This document shows, in pieces, positions 8,058-17,537 of a DNA stretch of 41,286 nucleotides (position 1 is its first letter; the number at the start of each line of letters is the position of its first letter). The translations under genes and the position numbers were made by a program. A model generated the notes under the pieces. That model did no database searches. It was not told the DNA's origin and saw only the letters and a program-made list of their open reading frames with translations. Source of the stretch: a bacterium (GTDB lineage: Bacteria; Electryoneota; AABM5-125-24; Hatepunaeales; Hatepunaeaceae); the NCBI GenBank assembly GCA_021734165.1, contig JAIPJL010000015.1, forward strand, positions 1-41,286, read 5' to 3'.

Positions 8058-10238
8058 ATGAAACGGCTTTCAATTCTGGTAATACTTGCCTTTGGCATAA
8101 TCTTCATCGGTTGTTCTGATGATGATAACAATGTCGCAGGACCAATACTCTCGTCACCAAGCAATTTAACAGCGACAGCGCTTTCTGATAATCAGATTCA
8201 CCTGTCTTGGCTGGACTCGTCTTACATCGAAACCGGTTTCCGCATTCAGAAATCAAGCGATGGTCAGGCAACATGGGTCAGATTGGGCGAAACCGGTCGC
8301 GATACTACGGCGTGGCTTGATACAGGGCTACTTGAAGGTACAGACTACAGTTATAGAGTCTATACAATTGGCTATGAATCTGAGTCTGATCCATCTGAAG
8401 TTGTTACAACTAAAACCTTAGCGCTTCCGCCAACGAATCTAATGGCTGTTGCGGATTCCGTTATTTTTACAACGATCAGTTTGACCTGGGAAGATTTGTC
8501 CGAAAAGGAAACAGGTTATCTGATTCAGAGAAAACTTGGAAGTCGAGGCGTCTATGAGGATGTCATCGAACTTGATGCTGATGTGGTAGAATATGTAGAT
8601 GAAGGACTCGAACAGAACACTACTTATTATTATCATGTTAGAGCCATGATTGATTCTGTCGGTTCACTATGGTCAAATGAAGCCGCTGCAAATACGACAG
8701 TACTTACACCAAGACCTCCTACAGATTTGGTTGCGATTGCTCAAACAGCACATAGTATTCGTTTGACATGGTCTGATAATTCTTTAAATAACGATGGTTT
8801 TCTTGTCGAGCGAAGCCTCATGCAAGATGAAGGCTGGGAGCTTGCAGATTCACTTATATTTGAAAATGTGCAGTCATACAGCAATGCGGGTTTATCGGAT
8901 AATACTACATACTATTTCAGGATTACCGCTTATAATTCCTATGGCAATTCTGCTTACACCAATGTTGCATCTGCTACCACACCATCCGGACCGCCTAACG
9001 CGCCTACCAATTTAATATCCGATGGCGCCACATACGAAGTTATCAACATTGCCTGGGATGATAATTCAGATGATGAAAGCTACTTTCAATTGCAACGCAA
9101 GGTTGGAGGAGCACAACTTTGGAATGATCATGCTCGGATAGAATCTGATCTTTCCGTGTATGCAGATACTGACGTGATGATGAATACAGAATACCATTAC
9201 CGTATAAAAGCGGTTAACAACGCCGGATCATCAGCTTATTCAAATGAGCTTATTGTTGTAACACCAGATGGACCTCCTTATCCGCCATCAATTACCAACA
9301 TTGAGACTCAATCTATTTCATCAATTCGCTTGATTTGGTCACCACATCGCTATGGCAACCAAGATGGATTCTACCTTGAGCGTAAAGCAGAACAGGATAC
9401 GGTGTTCACTCAAGTTGGTGGTGAGTTAGGCAAAGTAATTAATACATATACCGATACCGGACTCGACCCTGACACATGGTACACTTACAGACTCTATGCA
9501 TTTAATGAAGTTGGTCAATCTGATTATTCAACGCTCGATAGTTCCCAAACCTGGACAACAATTGTACTTGATGAAGGTTTCGAAGATTATATTGTAGGTG
9601 AGATTCCACCACCGCCTTGGGATGTGGATGAACAGGGTGGTTCCAGAGCACGTGTATATGCAGGTGATCGTCATAATGGATCTAACTGTCTGCAACTAAC
9701 CGATACCAATCCAATGGAGATTGACAGCGCTTATTGCAGGGCTGGAATAATTACTCGTCCTGTTGAAAAGGGAATCGTTGAATGTTGGCTGAATATCGCT
9801 AATAATGGTTATTTCGGTATAATTGGCGCAGATCCGGTTAATTACATCACCTTTAGAATCCAGTTCTTTGGTGATCAGAGAATAGTCTTCCAAAATGGCG
9901 CTTCTCTTGTATCTATCATTACGTTTCCGGTAGATGAGTGGTTTAAGTTGAAAATCATATTTGATGCACCTACAAGACGCTACAGTTTTGAAATAAATGA
10001 TGAACCGCGTGCAGAAAACGCACTACTTGCCCGTAGTGATCATGAAGGAAACAGTCAACTAATTTTCCTTGGTTTCACTGACGCTACTCTCACTTATGCA
10101 AACATAGATGATATTTTAGTTGATGACACATCAGAGTTGCCCTCAATCATGCAGACATGGGGCTATCCCGGTGCAAGTACCGAAGAAAGTACTGCCAGGG
10201 TTGATGATATTCGATCAGTCGTCGGACCGGTGCGTTAG
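8058..10238 (+). CDS. Fibronectin type III lipoprotein with C-terminal lectin-like domain
   Basis: A 726-aa surface lipoprotein. The signal peptide MKRLSILVILAFGIIFIGCS ends in the lipobox IIGC-like FIGC, with Cys19 lipidated and followed by an Asp/Asn-rich tether. Five fibronectin type III domains follow at about 31-120, 121-213, 214-307, 308-401 and 402-497. Each carries the PPTNL-, [LI]xW and Y.[YF]R[VI]-A-N sequence pattern. The C-terminal 230 residues (GFEDYIVGEIPPPPWDV...) look like a concanavalin/LamG-like beta sandwich with a final LTYANIDDILVDD strand. There is no T9SS sorting domain, which fits lipid anchoring instead. The following biotin carboxylase gene begins 8 bp after the stop, so the two may be co-transcribed although their functions seem unrelated. 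Ligand binding at the cell surface is inferred. Confidence 0.85.
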   Translation: MKRLSILVILAFGIIFIGCSDDDNNVAGPILSSPSNLTATALSDNQIHLSWLDSSYIETGFRIQKSSDGQATWVRLGETGRDTTAWLDTGLLEGTDYSYRVYTIGYESESDPSEVVTTKTLALPPTNLMAVADSVIFTTISLTWEDLSEKETGYLIQRKLGSRGVYEDVIELDADVVEYVDEGLEQNTTYYYHVRAMIDSVGSLWSNEAAANTTVLTPRPPTDLVAIAQTAHSIRLTWSDNSLNNDGFLVERSLMQDEGWELADSLIFENVQSYSNAGLSDNTTYYFRITAYNSYGNSAYTNVASATTPSGPPNAPTNLISDGATYEVINIAWDDNSDDESYFQLQRKVGGAQLWNDHARIESDLSVYADTDVMMNTEYHYRIKAVNNAGSSAYSNELIVVTPDGPPYPPSITNIETQSISSIRLIWSPHRYGNQDGFYLERKAEQDTVFTQVGGELGKVINTYTDTGLDPDTWYTYRLYAFNEVGQSDYSTLDSSQTWTTIVLDEGFEDYIVGEIPPPPWDVDEQGGSRARVYAGDRHNGSNCLQLTDTNPMEIDSAYCRAGIITRPVEKGIVECWLNIANNGYFGIIGADPVNYITFRIQFFGDQRIVFQNGASLVSIITFPVDEWFKLKIIFDAPTRRYSFEINDEPRAENALLARSDHEGNSQLIFLGFTDATLTYANIDDILVDDTSELPSIMQTWGYPGASTEESTARVDDIRSVVGPVR

Positions 10239-10246
10239 AGTTAGAT

Positions 10247-11776
10247 TTGTTAAAATCGTTTGATAAGGTTCTTATTGCAAACAGAGGTGAGATTGCTTTA
10301 CGGGTAATGCGAACCTGCCATGAAATGGGCATTAGAGCAGTGGCTGTTTATTCCGATGCGGACAGAACTGCTCCTCATGTCCTGATGGCTGATGAAGCTT
10401 ACTATATTGGAAAATCACCCGCTCGCGATAGTTATCTTGTCGGCGAACGTATCATTGAAACAGCGCTGAAATGCGGAGCCCAAGCTATTCATCCGGGTTA
10501 CGGATTTCTCGCTGAAAACGGTAATTTTGCAGAAGCAGTCGAAGCAGCCGGATTGTCCTTTATTGGACCTCCGGCTGCTTCGATTCGCTCTATGGGTTCC
10601 AAAACCGAAGCGCGTCGGATTATGATTGAAGCAGGCGTACCTGTTGTTCCCGGTGATAAATCAGGCGTCAACAGCGCAGAAGTGGCGCTTGCATCCGCCG
10701 AAAAGATAGGTTATCCAGTTCTCATTAAGGCTGCCATGGGTGGTGGTGGTAAGGGAATGCGGGTTGTTGCCTTACCCGATGAGCTTCCCGCTGCTTTTGA
10801 GGCTGCGCGTCGTGAATCTCTTTCCGCATTCAGCAGCGATGAAGTTTACCTCGAACGCTTCATCGAAGGACCCCGTCATATTGAAATTCAGATACTGGCA
10901 GATAGCTTCGGTAACTGTATTCACCTCTACGAACGCGATTGTTCAATTCAAAGACGTCATCAGAAGGTCATTGAAGAAGCTCCATCCCCGGCGCTTAATG
11001 AATACCCTCACATCCGCGAACAAATGGGTGAAGCTGCGGTTGCTGCCGCTTTAGCTTGTGGTTATGTAAATGCAGGCACGGTTGAATTTCTTTACGATCC
11101 ATCCACAAATGAGTTCTTTTTCCTTGAGATGAATACCCGGCTGCAAGTCGAGCATCCCGTTACCGAAATGGTCACTGGAATTGACCTTGTTCGTCAGCAG
11201 CTTTTAATTGCTATGGGTGAAAGGCTGGAGCTCAGGCAAGAGAATATGAAGCACAGAGGTCATGCGATTGAATGTCGTCTTTATGCAGAAGATACGGAAA
11301 ACGGATTCCTGCCGGATACGGGCTCTGTAAAAACTCTTGTACGTCCGAGCGGTCCTTGGGTTAGAGTTGATTCCGGTGTTGAGGAAGGCAGTGAAGTTGG
11401 AGTCTATTATGATCCTTTGGTGGCAAAACTTGTTGTCTGGGGTGAAACACGTGGGGCCGCTATCAGAAGGATGCATCGAGCGCTCAGCGAATATCGTGTG
11501 GTCGGACTAAAAACAAACATCCGTTTTAACCGCTGGGTTATGGATAATCAAATCTTTCAATCCGGAAATTTTGATACACGCTTTATTGCTCTCGAATTTT
11601 CTCCTGAACATCTTGAAGACAACAAAGATGAAACTGAATTATCCGCTGCTGTAGCGGCTGTTCTATGGGAGCAGAAAAGGAACTCCATTCCCCAGTTTGA
11701 GATGAATGCGAAGCCATCGCAAAATAGCACACAAAACAGTTGGAAACATGCAGGAAGAATAAGTAATTTAAGATAA
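10247..11776 (+). CDS. accC: Biotin carboxylase subunit of acetyl/propionyl-CoA carboxylase
   Basis: Catalyses ATP- and bicarbonate-dependent carboxylation of biotin on a carrier protein, the first half-reaction of acetyl-CoA (or propionyl-CoA) carboxylase, in the cytoplasm. Visible landmarks are the N-terminal KVLIANRGEIALRVMR, the AIHPGYGFLAEN motif, the ATP-grasp glycine loop MGGGGKGMRVV, the ERDCSIQRRHQKVIEEAPSP motif and the catalytic FLEMNTRLQVEHPVTE segment. The start is TTG 10247, which gives the family N-terminus exactly. At 509 aa it is about 60 residues longer than E. coli AccC; the extra tail (ending SWKHAGRISNLR) resembles propionyl/acyl-CoA-type subunits but carries no biotinyl (MKM) domain. 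No BCCP or carboxyltransferase gene is adjacent, so the substrate cannot be decided here. Confidence 0.92.
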   Translation: MLKSFDKVLIANRGEIALRVMRTCHEMGIRAVAVYSDADRTAPHVLMADEAYYIGKSPARDSYLVGERIIETALKCGAQAIHPGYGFLAENGNFAEAVEAAGLSFIGPPAASIRSMGSKTEARRIMIEAGVPVVPGDKSGVNSAEVALASAEKIGYPVLIKAAMGGGGKGMRVVALPDELPAAFEAARRESLSAFSSDEVYLERFIEGPRHIEIQILADSFGNCIHLYERDCSIQRRHQKVIEEAPSPALNEYPHIREQMGEAAVAAALACGYVNAGTVEFLYDPSTNEFFFLEMNTRLQVEHPVTEMVTGIDLVRQQLLIAMGERLELRQENMKHRGHAIECRLYAEDTENGFLPDTGSVKTLVRPSGPWVRVDSGVEEGSEVGVYYDPLVAKLVVWGETRGAAIRRMHRALSEYRVVGLKTNIRFNRWVMDNQIFQSGNFDTRFIALEFSPEHLEDNKDETELSAAVAAVLWEQKRNSIPQFEMNAKPSQNSTQNSWKHAGRISNLR

Positions 11777-11838
11777 ACGCACTTGCTTCGATTTTTCAAT
11801 CCACGTTCGTAAATACCTGTCTTTTGGAGAAAATAATC

Positions 11839-13659
11839 ATGAAACAAATCACAATCCTTGCGCTTCTGCTAATTTTGCAATGCTCAACCACTTTTGCCGT
11901 AAACTACGGTGACGTCTATGAAGTTGGAACCACATACTGGTCTGAGCAGCAAAACGCCACCGTTGGGAAGATGATTGTACGCGATGGACTGGGCGGTACT
12001 CATTTCACATGGACGAAAGCTTTGGATGAAGGGCTTTCAGAGCGACATGTTTACTACAACTTCTGTGATGATGATTCCGGTGATATTGAAGATCAGTTTG
12101 CTGCTAATGCATCATGTGCTGATCAGGGTGATCGCGCCGGTTATGCCTCAATCGATCTGTATCCCGATGGAGAGACAATGCTTGCGACATGTTTCTATCA
12201 TGCTTCAATGAGCGCTGTAATGGCAATAGATTGGGAAAGAGGTTTCGGTGCGTTCAGCGAAGAGATGTTTCAACTTCAGAACAGAATGGCGATCCCGATT
12301 GTAGTCAAAGGCACAATTGATCGGAACCAAAATGCTCATATAGTTGCTGTTTCCAATCCGATGCAGCCTGATGCGCTTTCTTTCGGTCTGACAATATGGC
12401 ATGGGCTGTCAAATGGAAATCCTTTCGAGTGGGATAAAAGTATAGGGTTTGAAATTGAGAATACAACCGGTTTAAGCCACAGGATACAAGCTTCAAGGGA
12501 GTCAGATCGTGTAGCTCTGGCATGGCATCATAATCTTGTTGGCGTCCCAGCGCCTGAAAGATGGGAAAACTCTGATGCACATGGAATGAACAATGATTTG
12601 TACTTAATCGAATCTCCTGACGGTGATGAATGGGATTTGGATAATCCTTTCAATATTACCCGCACCATTCCTGCTGATAACGACAGAGAAGGACTGCTCG
12701 CTTATGGTGATACGCTGAGACCTTACAATGACGTCGATCTTATCTATGTCGGTGATGTAGTTCACGCTGTTTTCACAACACGAGGTTTCATTGCCGATCC
12801 TCGTGATATTGGCGATCCACCTGTGATCGACTGGACTACCGAAGAGAGCTTTATCTGGCACTGGGATTCGGAAAGTGATACTCTTACGCTTGTAGCAGAT
12901 GGATGGTACGATAATGAAGGGATATTAGGCTCTTTGTACAGCAACGTTGACAGACCTTCACTTGCTGCTGATGAGAGTGGTAAGTTATACTGCATATTCA
13001 AGCAGGTCAGCGACGAAGATGTTGATGATAATAACGTCTGTGTGAGTGACGTCATACTCGCCTTGTCAGAAGATGGTGGAATAACCTGGTCGGAACCTAT
13101 TAACCTGACCGGAACGATCTATGACGACGAGGACAGAGTGAGCGATTTCATCAGTGAGATGCACCCATCAATCGCTGAAACGGTCGATGATTGCCTGCAT
13201 ATCTTCTATCTGCTGGCATGTGTTGACCTTGGTGGTATGGGGGAACCTGAGGTTGTTGAATACCCGATGATTTATCAGCGCATTGCAGTCGAAGACTTGC
13301 CTGAGGTTGGTGTGCTTGAGATGCCGCGTGATAATTTTACCTATCACAATTTAGGAAATCAATCTGTTAATAATGAGTTAGTAAATGGTCAACCGATTGA
13401 ATTTGGTATTAACGGCGTCTATCCGAATCCGTTTAACTCCCGAACCTCTGTGCAGGTTGATGTGCCTTCGACAGAGCCATTTACTCTCGCGGTAATGGAC
13501 GTCAGCGGTCGTCAAATGGCTATTCTTCATCAGGGACAAACAGCGCCGGGCAGTTACACCTTCAACTGGAATGCCGAAAGCTATCCGGCTGGAATTTACT
13601 TCATCAATCTTAAGTGGGAAAAGGGATCTACTATTAGAAAAGTTGCGCTGGTTAAGTGA
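11839..13659 (+). CDS. Asp-box (sialidase-like propeller) protein with T9SS sorting domain
   Basis: ATG 11839 is preceded by GGAG at 11826-11829. An in-frame TTG at 11824 lies before that site and is rejected. The 606-aa product begins with a Sec signal peptide (MKQITILALLLILQCSTTFA). The body contains at least one Asp-box (SEDGGITW) and repeated 'HxxW / VHAVF / LHIFYLLA' strands, as in sialidase/BNR six-bladed propellers. The usual Arg triad of sialidases is not evident, so I do not claim glycosidase activity. Residues about 525-606 are a T9SS type A sorting domain: VYPNPFNSRTSVQVDV, VMDVSGRQ, then NWNAESYPAGIYFINL and KVALVK. It is probably exported and anchored or released by type IX secretion. 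Transcription may follow on from accC (62-bp gap). Confidence 0.85.
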   Translation: MKQITILALLLILQCSTTFAVNYGDVYEVGTTYWSEQQNATVGKMIVRDGLGGTHFTWTKALDEGLSERHVYYNFCDDDSGDIEDQFAANASCADQGDRAGYASIDLYPDGETMLATCFYHASMSAVMAIDWERGFGAFSEEMFQLQNRMAIPIVVKGTIDRNQNAHIVAVSNPMQPDALSFGLTIWHGLSNGNPFEWDKSIGFEIENTTGLSHRIQASRESDRVALAWHHNLVGVPAPERWENSDAHGMNNDLYLIESPDGDEWDLDNPFNITRTIPADNDREGLLAYGDTLRPYNDVDLIYVGDVVHAVFTTRGFIADPRDIGDPPVIDWTTEESFIWHWDSESDTLTLVADGWYDNEGILGSLYSNVDRPSLAADESGKLYCIFKQVSDEDVDDNNVCVSDVILALSEDGGITWSEPINLTGTIYDDEDRVSDFISEMHPSIAETVDDCLHIFYLLACVDLGGMGEPEVVEYPMIYQRIAVEDLPEVGVLEMPRDNFTYHNLGNQSVNNELVNGQPIEFGINGVYPNPFNSRTSVQVDVPSTEPFTLAVMDVSGRQMAILHQGQTAPGSYTFNWNAESYPAGIYFINLKWEKGSTIRKVALVK

Positions 13660-13842
13660 AAGGATAGATAATCCAGTTTACCGTTATATCCCTGCTTGTG
13701 AATTAGCATGATTGCGGTTACTTTTCAATATTTTAAGTGTTTTTTGTGTCGAAAATGTCGAAAAGATAGATAAGTTAAGGTTGTGATAATTGAAATAAAA
13801 TATGCTTTCTGAAATGATCAGTTAAATTATTGGGCAACCCGT

Positions 13843-15456
13843 TTGGCTATTCGCAGTACATACAATAAAAATTTTCGAATGATATTCTGGCTCGTTCTTG
13901 CAGTATTGGTGATATTTGCTTTTCATCAGCCGAAACTGGTCGATGATGCTTTCATCTCATTTCGTTACGCAAAGAACCTGGTTGATGGAAACGGATTAGT
14001 CTATAATCCAGGTGAAAGAGTCGAAGGTTACTCCAATTTCCTCTGGGTATTGCTGACCGCCGGAGGTTACTTACTTGGGATGCAGCCGGAACACACAGCC
14101 GTTGCCTTGTCGATTCCCATCTTCGCAGCTTGTCTATTACTGTCCTATCTCCTTGCTTTGAGTGTGCTGAAAAATCGAAACCTTAGCTTTGTCCTGATGA
14201 TACTCGTCGGTACTAACTGGACGATCAGCTCCTTCGCAAGCAGTGGACTTGAAACTCCGCTACAACTCCTTGAATTTCTGACCATTGCATACATAATAGT
14301 TCTTTCTATTGAAAACGAATGGAGTGCAAAGCTGACTCTTGCGCTATCAATCATGCTAAACATCTCGCTTCTGACTCGACCTGATGCTGTGGTTCTCACT
14401 ATGGTTAGTCTGATTATCTGCTTCAGGACAAAGCAACATTGGAAACCGAAGGATGTTATCGTAATGATAGCGCCTTTCCTTCTGATTTTGCTGCCCTATA
14501 TTATCTGGAAGTATAACTATTACGGATCTATACTGCCTAACACTTATTATGCGAAAGTACACGGATTGACCGGCTTTAAATACGGTTTGTTCTACGCATA
14601 TCTGTTCCTATTGAGCTATTTGTTGCTTCCCTATATTGTGGTCGTTAAGTTCTTCTGGCGAGAGCTGATTAAGATCAATACAGCAGTTGGGTATCTGGCG
14701 TTTATAACTGCGGCATGGTTTCTTTATGTGATCCTTGTCGGTGGAGATTTTATGGAATTTCGTTTTTTCGTACCAATTATCCCTCTGATTTTAATTCTGA
14801 TTATTTATGTAATTGCCAAACATACAAGCAATGTGCAGCTTAAATACGGATTAATACTGGCTCTCTTTCTCGGAACACTGAACACAGCCTTCGGCTTTGG
14901 CAAACCGATAAGCGGATGGGGAGTTCAGAATATAGCCACATTGACGCGACCCCTGACAAAGGATGGTGGTGAATGGGTTAGAATCGGCAAAGAGCTTGGC
15001 AGAATATTCCAGGATCGGGATGTTTCAATTGCTCTGGGGATGGCAGGAGCGTTACCCTATTATTCGGGACTTAAGACAATTGACATGATGGGTATGAATG
15101 ATGCAAATATCCCTTTCATCGGCAGAGAACTCAGCGTTATGGCGGGGCACAGGGTTATAGCGCCGCTCGCATATCTTCAACACAAAGAAGTTAATTTAAT
15201 CCTTTGGCCCAATAACTTCACATTTGACGTTCCAACTTTTCAGCGCTGGGTTGAAACTGTAAAATGGGACGATCTCTACAGGTACTACCTTGAGGTTGAC
15301 GAGCCGATTAATGGGGTATTAATTAATGAAGCTGAGCTGATAGGTATTCCAATTGGTGACGATCTGGTGACTGTCGCGTGGTATTTAACGAGAAATGAGA
15401 CGATAGACGAGGTTCTGCGTTCAGGCAGTTTTTATCGGTTCAAGCTGGTCAGGTGA
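13843..15456 (+). CDS. GT-C family membrane glycosyltransferase (AftB-like)
   Basis: A 537-aa polytopic inner-membrane protein with about 10-11 hydrophobic segments. After the first helix comes the family signature LVDDAFISFRYAKNLVDGNG, then LVYNPGERVEGYSNFLW. The DD pair is the expected catalytic/metal-lipid site of polyprenyl-phosphate-sugar-dependent GT-C enzymes, and the motif is shared with mycobacterial arabinosyltransferase AftB and related proteins. A soluble C-terminal domain (about 370-537) contains ALGMAGALPYYSGLKTIDMMG, typical of this group. It probably transfers a sugar from a lipid-linked donor on the periplasmic face; donor and acceptor are unknown. The start could be TTG 13843 or ATG 13879, and neither has a clear ribosome binding site. 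A terminator lies about 210 bp downstream. Confidence 0.8.
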   Translation: MAIRSTYNKNFRMIFWLVLAVLVIFAFHQPKLVDDAFISFRYAKNLVDGNGLVYNPGERVEGYSNFLWVLLTAGGYLLGMQPEHTAVALSIPIFAACLLLSYLLALSVLKNRNLSFVLMILVGTNWTISSFASSGLETPLQLLEFLTIAYIIVLSIENEWSAKLTLALSIMLNISLLTRPDAVVLTMVSLIICFRTKQHWKPKDVIVMIAPFLLILLPYIIWKYNYYGSILPNTYYAKVHGLTGFKYGLFYAYLFLLSYLLLPYIVVVKFFWRELIKINTAVGYLAFITAAWFLYVILVGGDFMEFRFFVPIIPLILILIIYVIAKHTSNVQLKYGLILALFLGTLNTAFGFGKPISGWGVQNIATLTRPLTKDGGEWVRIGKELGRIFQDRDVSIALGMAGALPYYSGLKTIDMMGMNDANIPFIGRELSVMAGHRVIAPLAYLQHKEVNLILWPNNFTFDVPTFQRWVETVKWDDLYRYYLEVDEPINGVLINEAELIGIPIGDDLVTVAWYLTRNETIDEVLRSGSFYRFKLVR

Positions 15457-15665
15457 TTTTGAATTGAAATAAGGTAAGTACTGCCACAAGTTTGTTCTTA
15501 ATTAAATATTTGTAGAATCATGTTTTTAAGGTTATATTTAATAAGTGATTGATGAGTTGCCTTTAACAAAATAATGTTTATTAAGAGTCTGTTATGCGTA
15601 ACCTCCTGCCAGATAGTAAGTTCGTTAGTAATCAAACACACATAGTACCACAAAAAAGAACTGCC

Positions 15666-15705
15666 AAAGCTCCATCGGACAACTCCGTCCGAACAGGGGC
15701 TTTTT
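15666..15705 (+). terminator. Intrinsic terminator between the GT-C gene and the beta-helix pair
   Basis: AAAGCTCC (15666-15673) pairs with GGGGCTTT (15696-15703); inside, TCGGAC (15675-15680) pairs with GTCCGA (15687-15692); TTTTT follows. It lies inside a longer open frame that starts at 15594, which is why I place the next gene's start downstream at 15729. It could also act as an attenuator for that gene. Confidence 0.8.
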
Positions 15706-15728
15706 GTGTTTTTGAAAGAATTGTAAAA

Positions 15729-17537
15729 ATGATTATTTTGGTGATATTACTTGTCTATTTGCCGTTCACTGCATTCGCTCAAACCGAGGTCTCCGGTGAA
15801 GTGTCCGGTGAATGGACAGTGGAAGACAGCCCGTACATCATCGTGGACTCGACATGGGTGCCGGAAGATGAAGAGTTGAGAATTGGTCCCGGTGTGGATG
15901 TGTTGTTTGGCGAAGGATTAGGTATTGATGCGTTTGGCATTATTACTGTTCACGGAACAGCGGAAGATTCAGTATTCTTTCAACCTACCGAGGGAGACAC
16001 AACATGGCGGGGATTTGTACTATGGGCTTCAAATGACGAGTATTCGTTTGACTACTGCAGATTTAATAATGCAGATGTAACATTTGCATTAAGAGTAGAA
16101 ATAATACTATCACTTGATCATTGTAATATTATCAGTAGATCCAACGCGGTCGGATCAATAAAATACTATAGTTTGCCTAACTCTCGAAGTGAAGGGAATA
16201 CTCTAATTATGAATAGCTGTAATATAATTGGTGATTTACACGGTTTGGTATATTTACGTTTCTCTAGAATAATTGCGGATAGCTGCTTGTTTGATTCGGG
16301 AACTATAGCAATCTTGCTTGATGGAGGATTATTGATGCTAAGTAATTGTGAGACTATTGGACACATTAGTGGATTGTCAATAATGAACCTCTTTAAGACA
16401 AAACTTCTGCCATATAGCGAATCATCTTCAATAACATTCTGCGGTGAGATGAGAGATTGCGAAGTTGATATAAGAATGGACTTTATCAGTATGGACAGTA
16501 TCTTAATTCATGATAGTGTGATAAATGGTGAGTTGAGAGCTGATCATTCTGGTGTGGGTAGAATCAGCGGAACCACTTTTAATGCCCCTAACGGTAGGAT
16601 TTATATCGAAGATTTGCATAGTTTTGATATTGATGAATGTACTATCAATGGAAGCCTATTTATAGAATTTGATTCAAGATCCAATCCAAGATTTAATATC
16701 ACAAATTCAATATTCTCAGGTCGTTGTATTCAATTTCGGTGTCCGCCTACAAATCGACGCGCAAATATTAGAGAGTATGCTGAAATTAGAAATTGCACAT
16801 TTTATGGAGGTATAAGTACAGGCGATGTTTACAGTTTAAATGTAATAAATAATACTTTCATCAATTCAGGGTTTTACATAGATAATAATCGACCAGGCTT
16901 TTTCAACAATTTCAAAAACAATATTCTTATAACAAATATAGATAGCGCACGTTTGATCGATTTTTATCAAGGTGCTTTTGAACATGTAGATGATGTAGTT
17001 TTTGACTACAATTGTATTTATGGGTATGAATATTTATTAGGCAGTAATGCGCGTGCTAATGATATCGTACTTGAATTTGACGATACCAATATTTTTGAAG
17101 ATCCTTTACTGGTTTCCCTTGATCCTCTCGATCCCCATCTTGAGTGGAACTCACCCTGTATCGATGCCGGTGATCCTGATAGTCCACTTGATCCGGACAG
17201 TACGAGAGCGGATATAGGTAGATTTTACTTTCACCATGAAAACGCTATTTCGTTCAGACAATATGCAGTACTTGATGATTTTGAGATGTTTTCAGCATAT
17301 CCAAATCCTTTCAATTCTAAACTGAACATAGATTTTTTCAATCCGCTCAGTCAACCGATAACAATTACACTTTACGACATAAACGGACGTGAATTAATAA
17401 AGGAGGACTTACAATGGTATAACACAGGCAGGCATTCGGTTGCACTTGATGGAGGGTCTTTGCCGTCCGGCAGTTATTTCGTTTCATTGAAAAACGATAA
17501 TTCTAGTATGATTACAAAAGTAGAATTAATAAGATGA
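15729..17537 (+). CDS. Beta-helix T9SS cargo protein, first of a tandem pair
   Basis: ATG 15729 gives a clean signal peptide (MIILVILLVYLPFTAFAQ). The earlier in-frame start at 15594 would translate through a terminator hairpin. The mature N-terminus (TEVSGEVSGEWTVEDSPYII, then VDSTW and ISPGVDV-like) is the cap found on many secreted beta-helix proteins of FCB bacteria. The middle 400 residues are irregular 20-25-residue coils rich in N/I/S/D with right-handed parallel beta-helix character. It ends with CIDAGDPDSPLDPDSTRADIG and a T9SS sorting domain (AYPNPFNSKLNIDF, DINGREL, SGSYFVSL, KVELIR). The stop overlaps the ATG of the downstream paralogue (ATGA). The role is probably an exported surface or glycan-interacting protein; no catalytic residues are recognisable. 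The coil region is more AT-rich than the ends. Confidence 0.85.
   Translation: MIILVILLVYLPFTAFAQTEVSGEVSGEWTVEDSPYIIVDSTWVPEDEELRIGPGVDVLFGEGLGIDAFGIITVHGTAEDSVFFQPTEGDTTWRGFVLWASNDEYSFDYCRFNNADVTFALRVEIILSLDHCNIISRSNAVGSIKYYSLPNSRSEGNTLIMNSCNIIGDLHGLVYLRFSRIIADSCLFDSGTIAILLDGGLLMLSNCETIGHISGLSIMNLFKTKLLPYSESSSITFCGEMRDCEVDIRMDFISMDSILIHDSVINGELRADHSGVGRISGTTFNAPNGRIYIEDLHSFDIDECTINGSLFIEFDSRSNPRFNITNSIFSGRCIQFRCPPTNRRANIREYAEIRNCTFYGGISTGDVYSLNVINNTFINSGFYIDNNRPGFFNNFKNNILITNIDSARLIDFYQGAFEHVDDVVFDYNCIYGYEYLLGSNARANDIVLEFDDTNIFEDPLLVSLDPLDPHLEWNSPCIDAGDPDSPLDPDSTRADIGRFYFHHENAISFRQYAVLDDFEMFSAYPNPFNSKLNIDFFNPLSQPITITLYDINGRELIKEDLQWYNTGRHSVALDGGSLPSGSYFVSLKNDNSSMITKVELIR

Noticed and set aside
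15594-15728. N-terminal extension of the first beta-helix protein
   Set aside because: The extension would be translated from a terminator hairpin and would bury the signal peptide.
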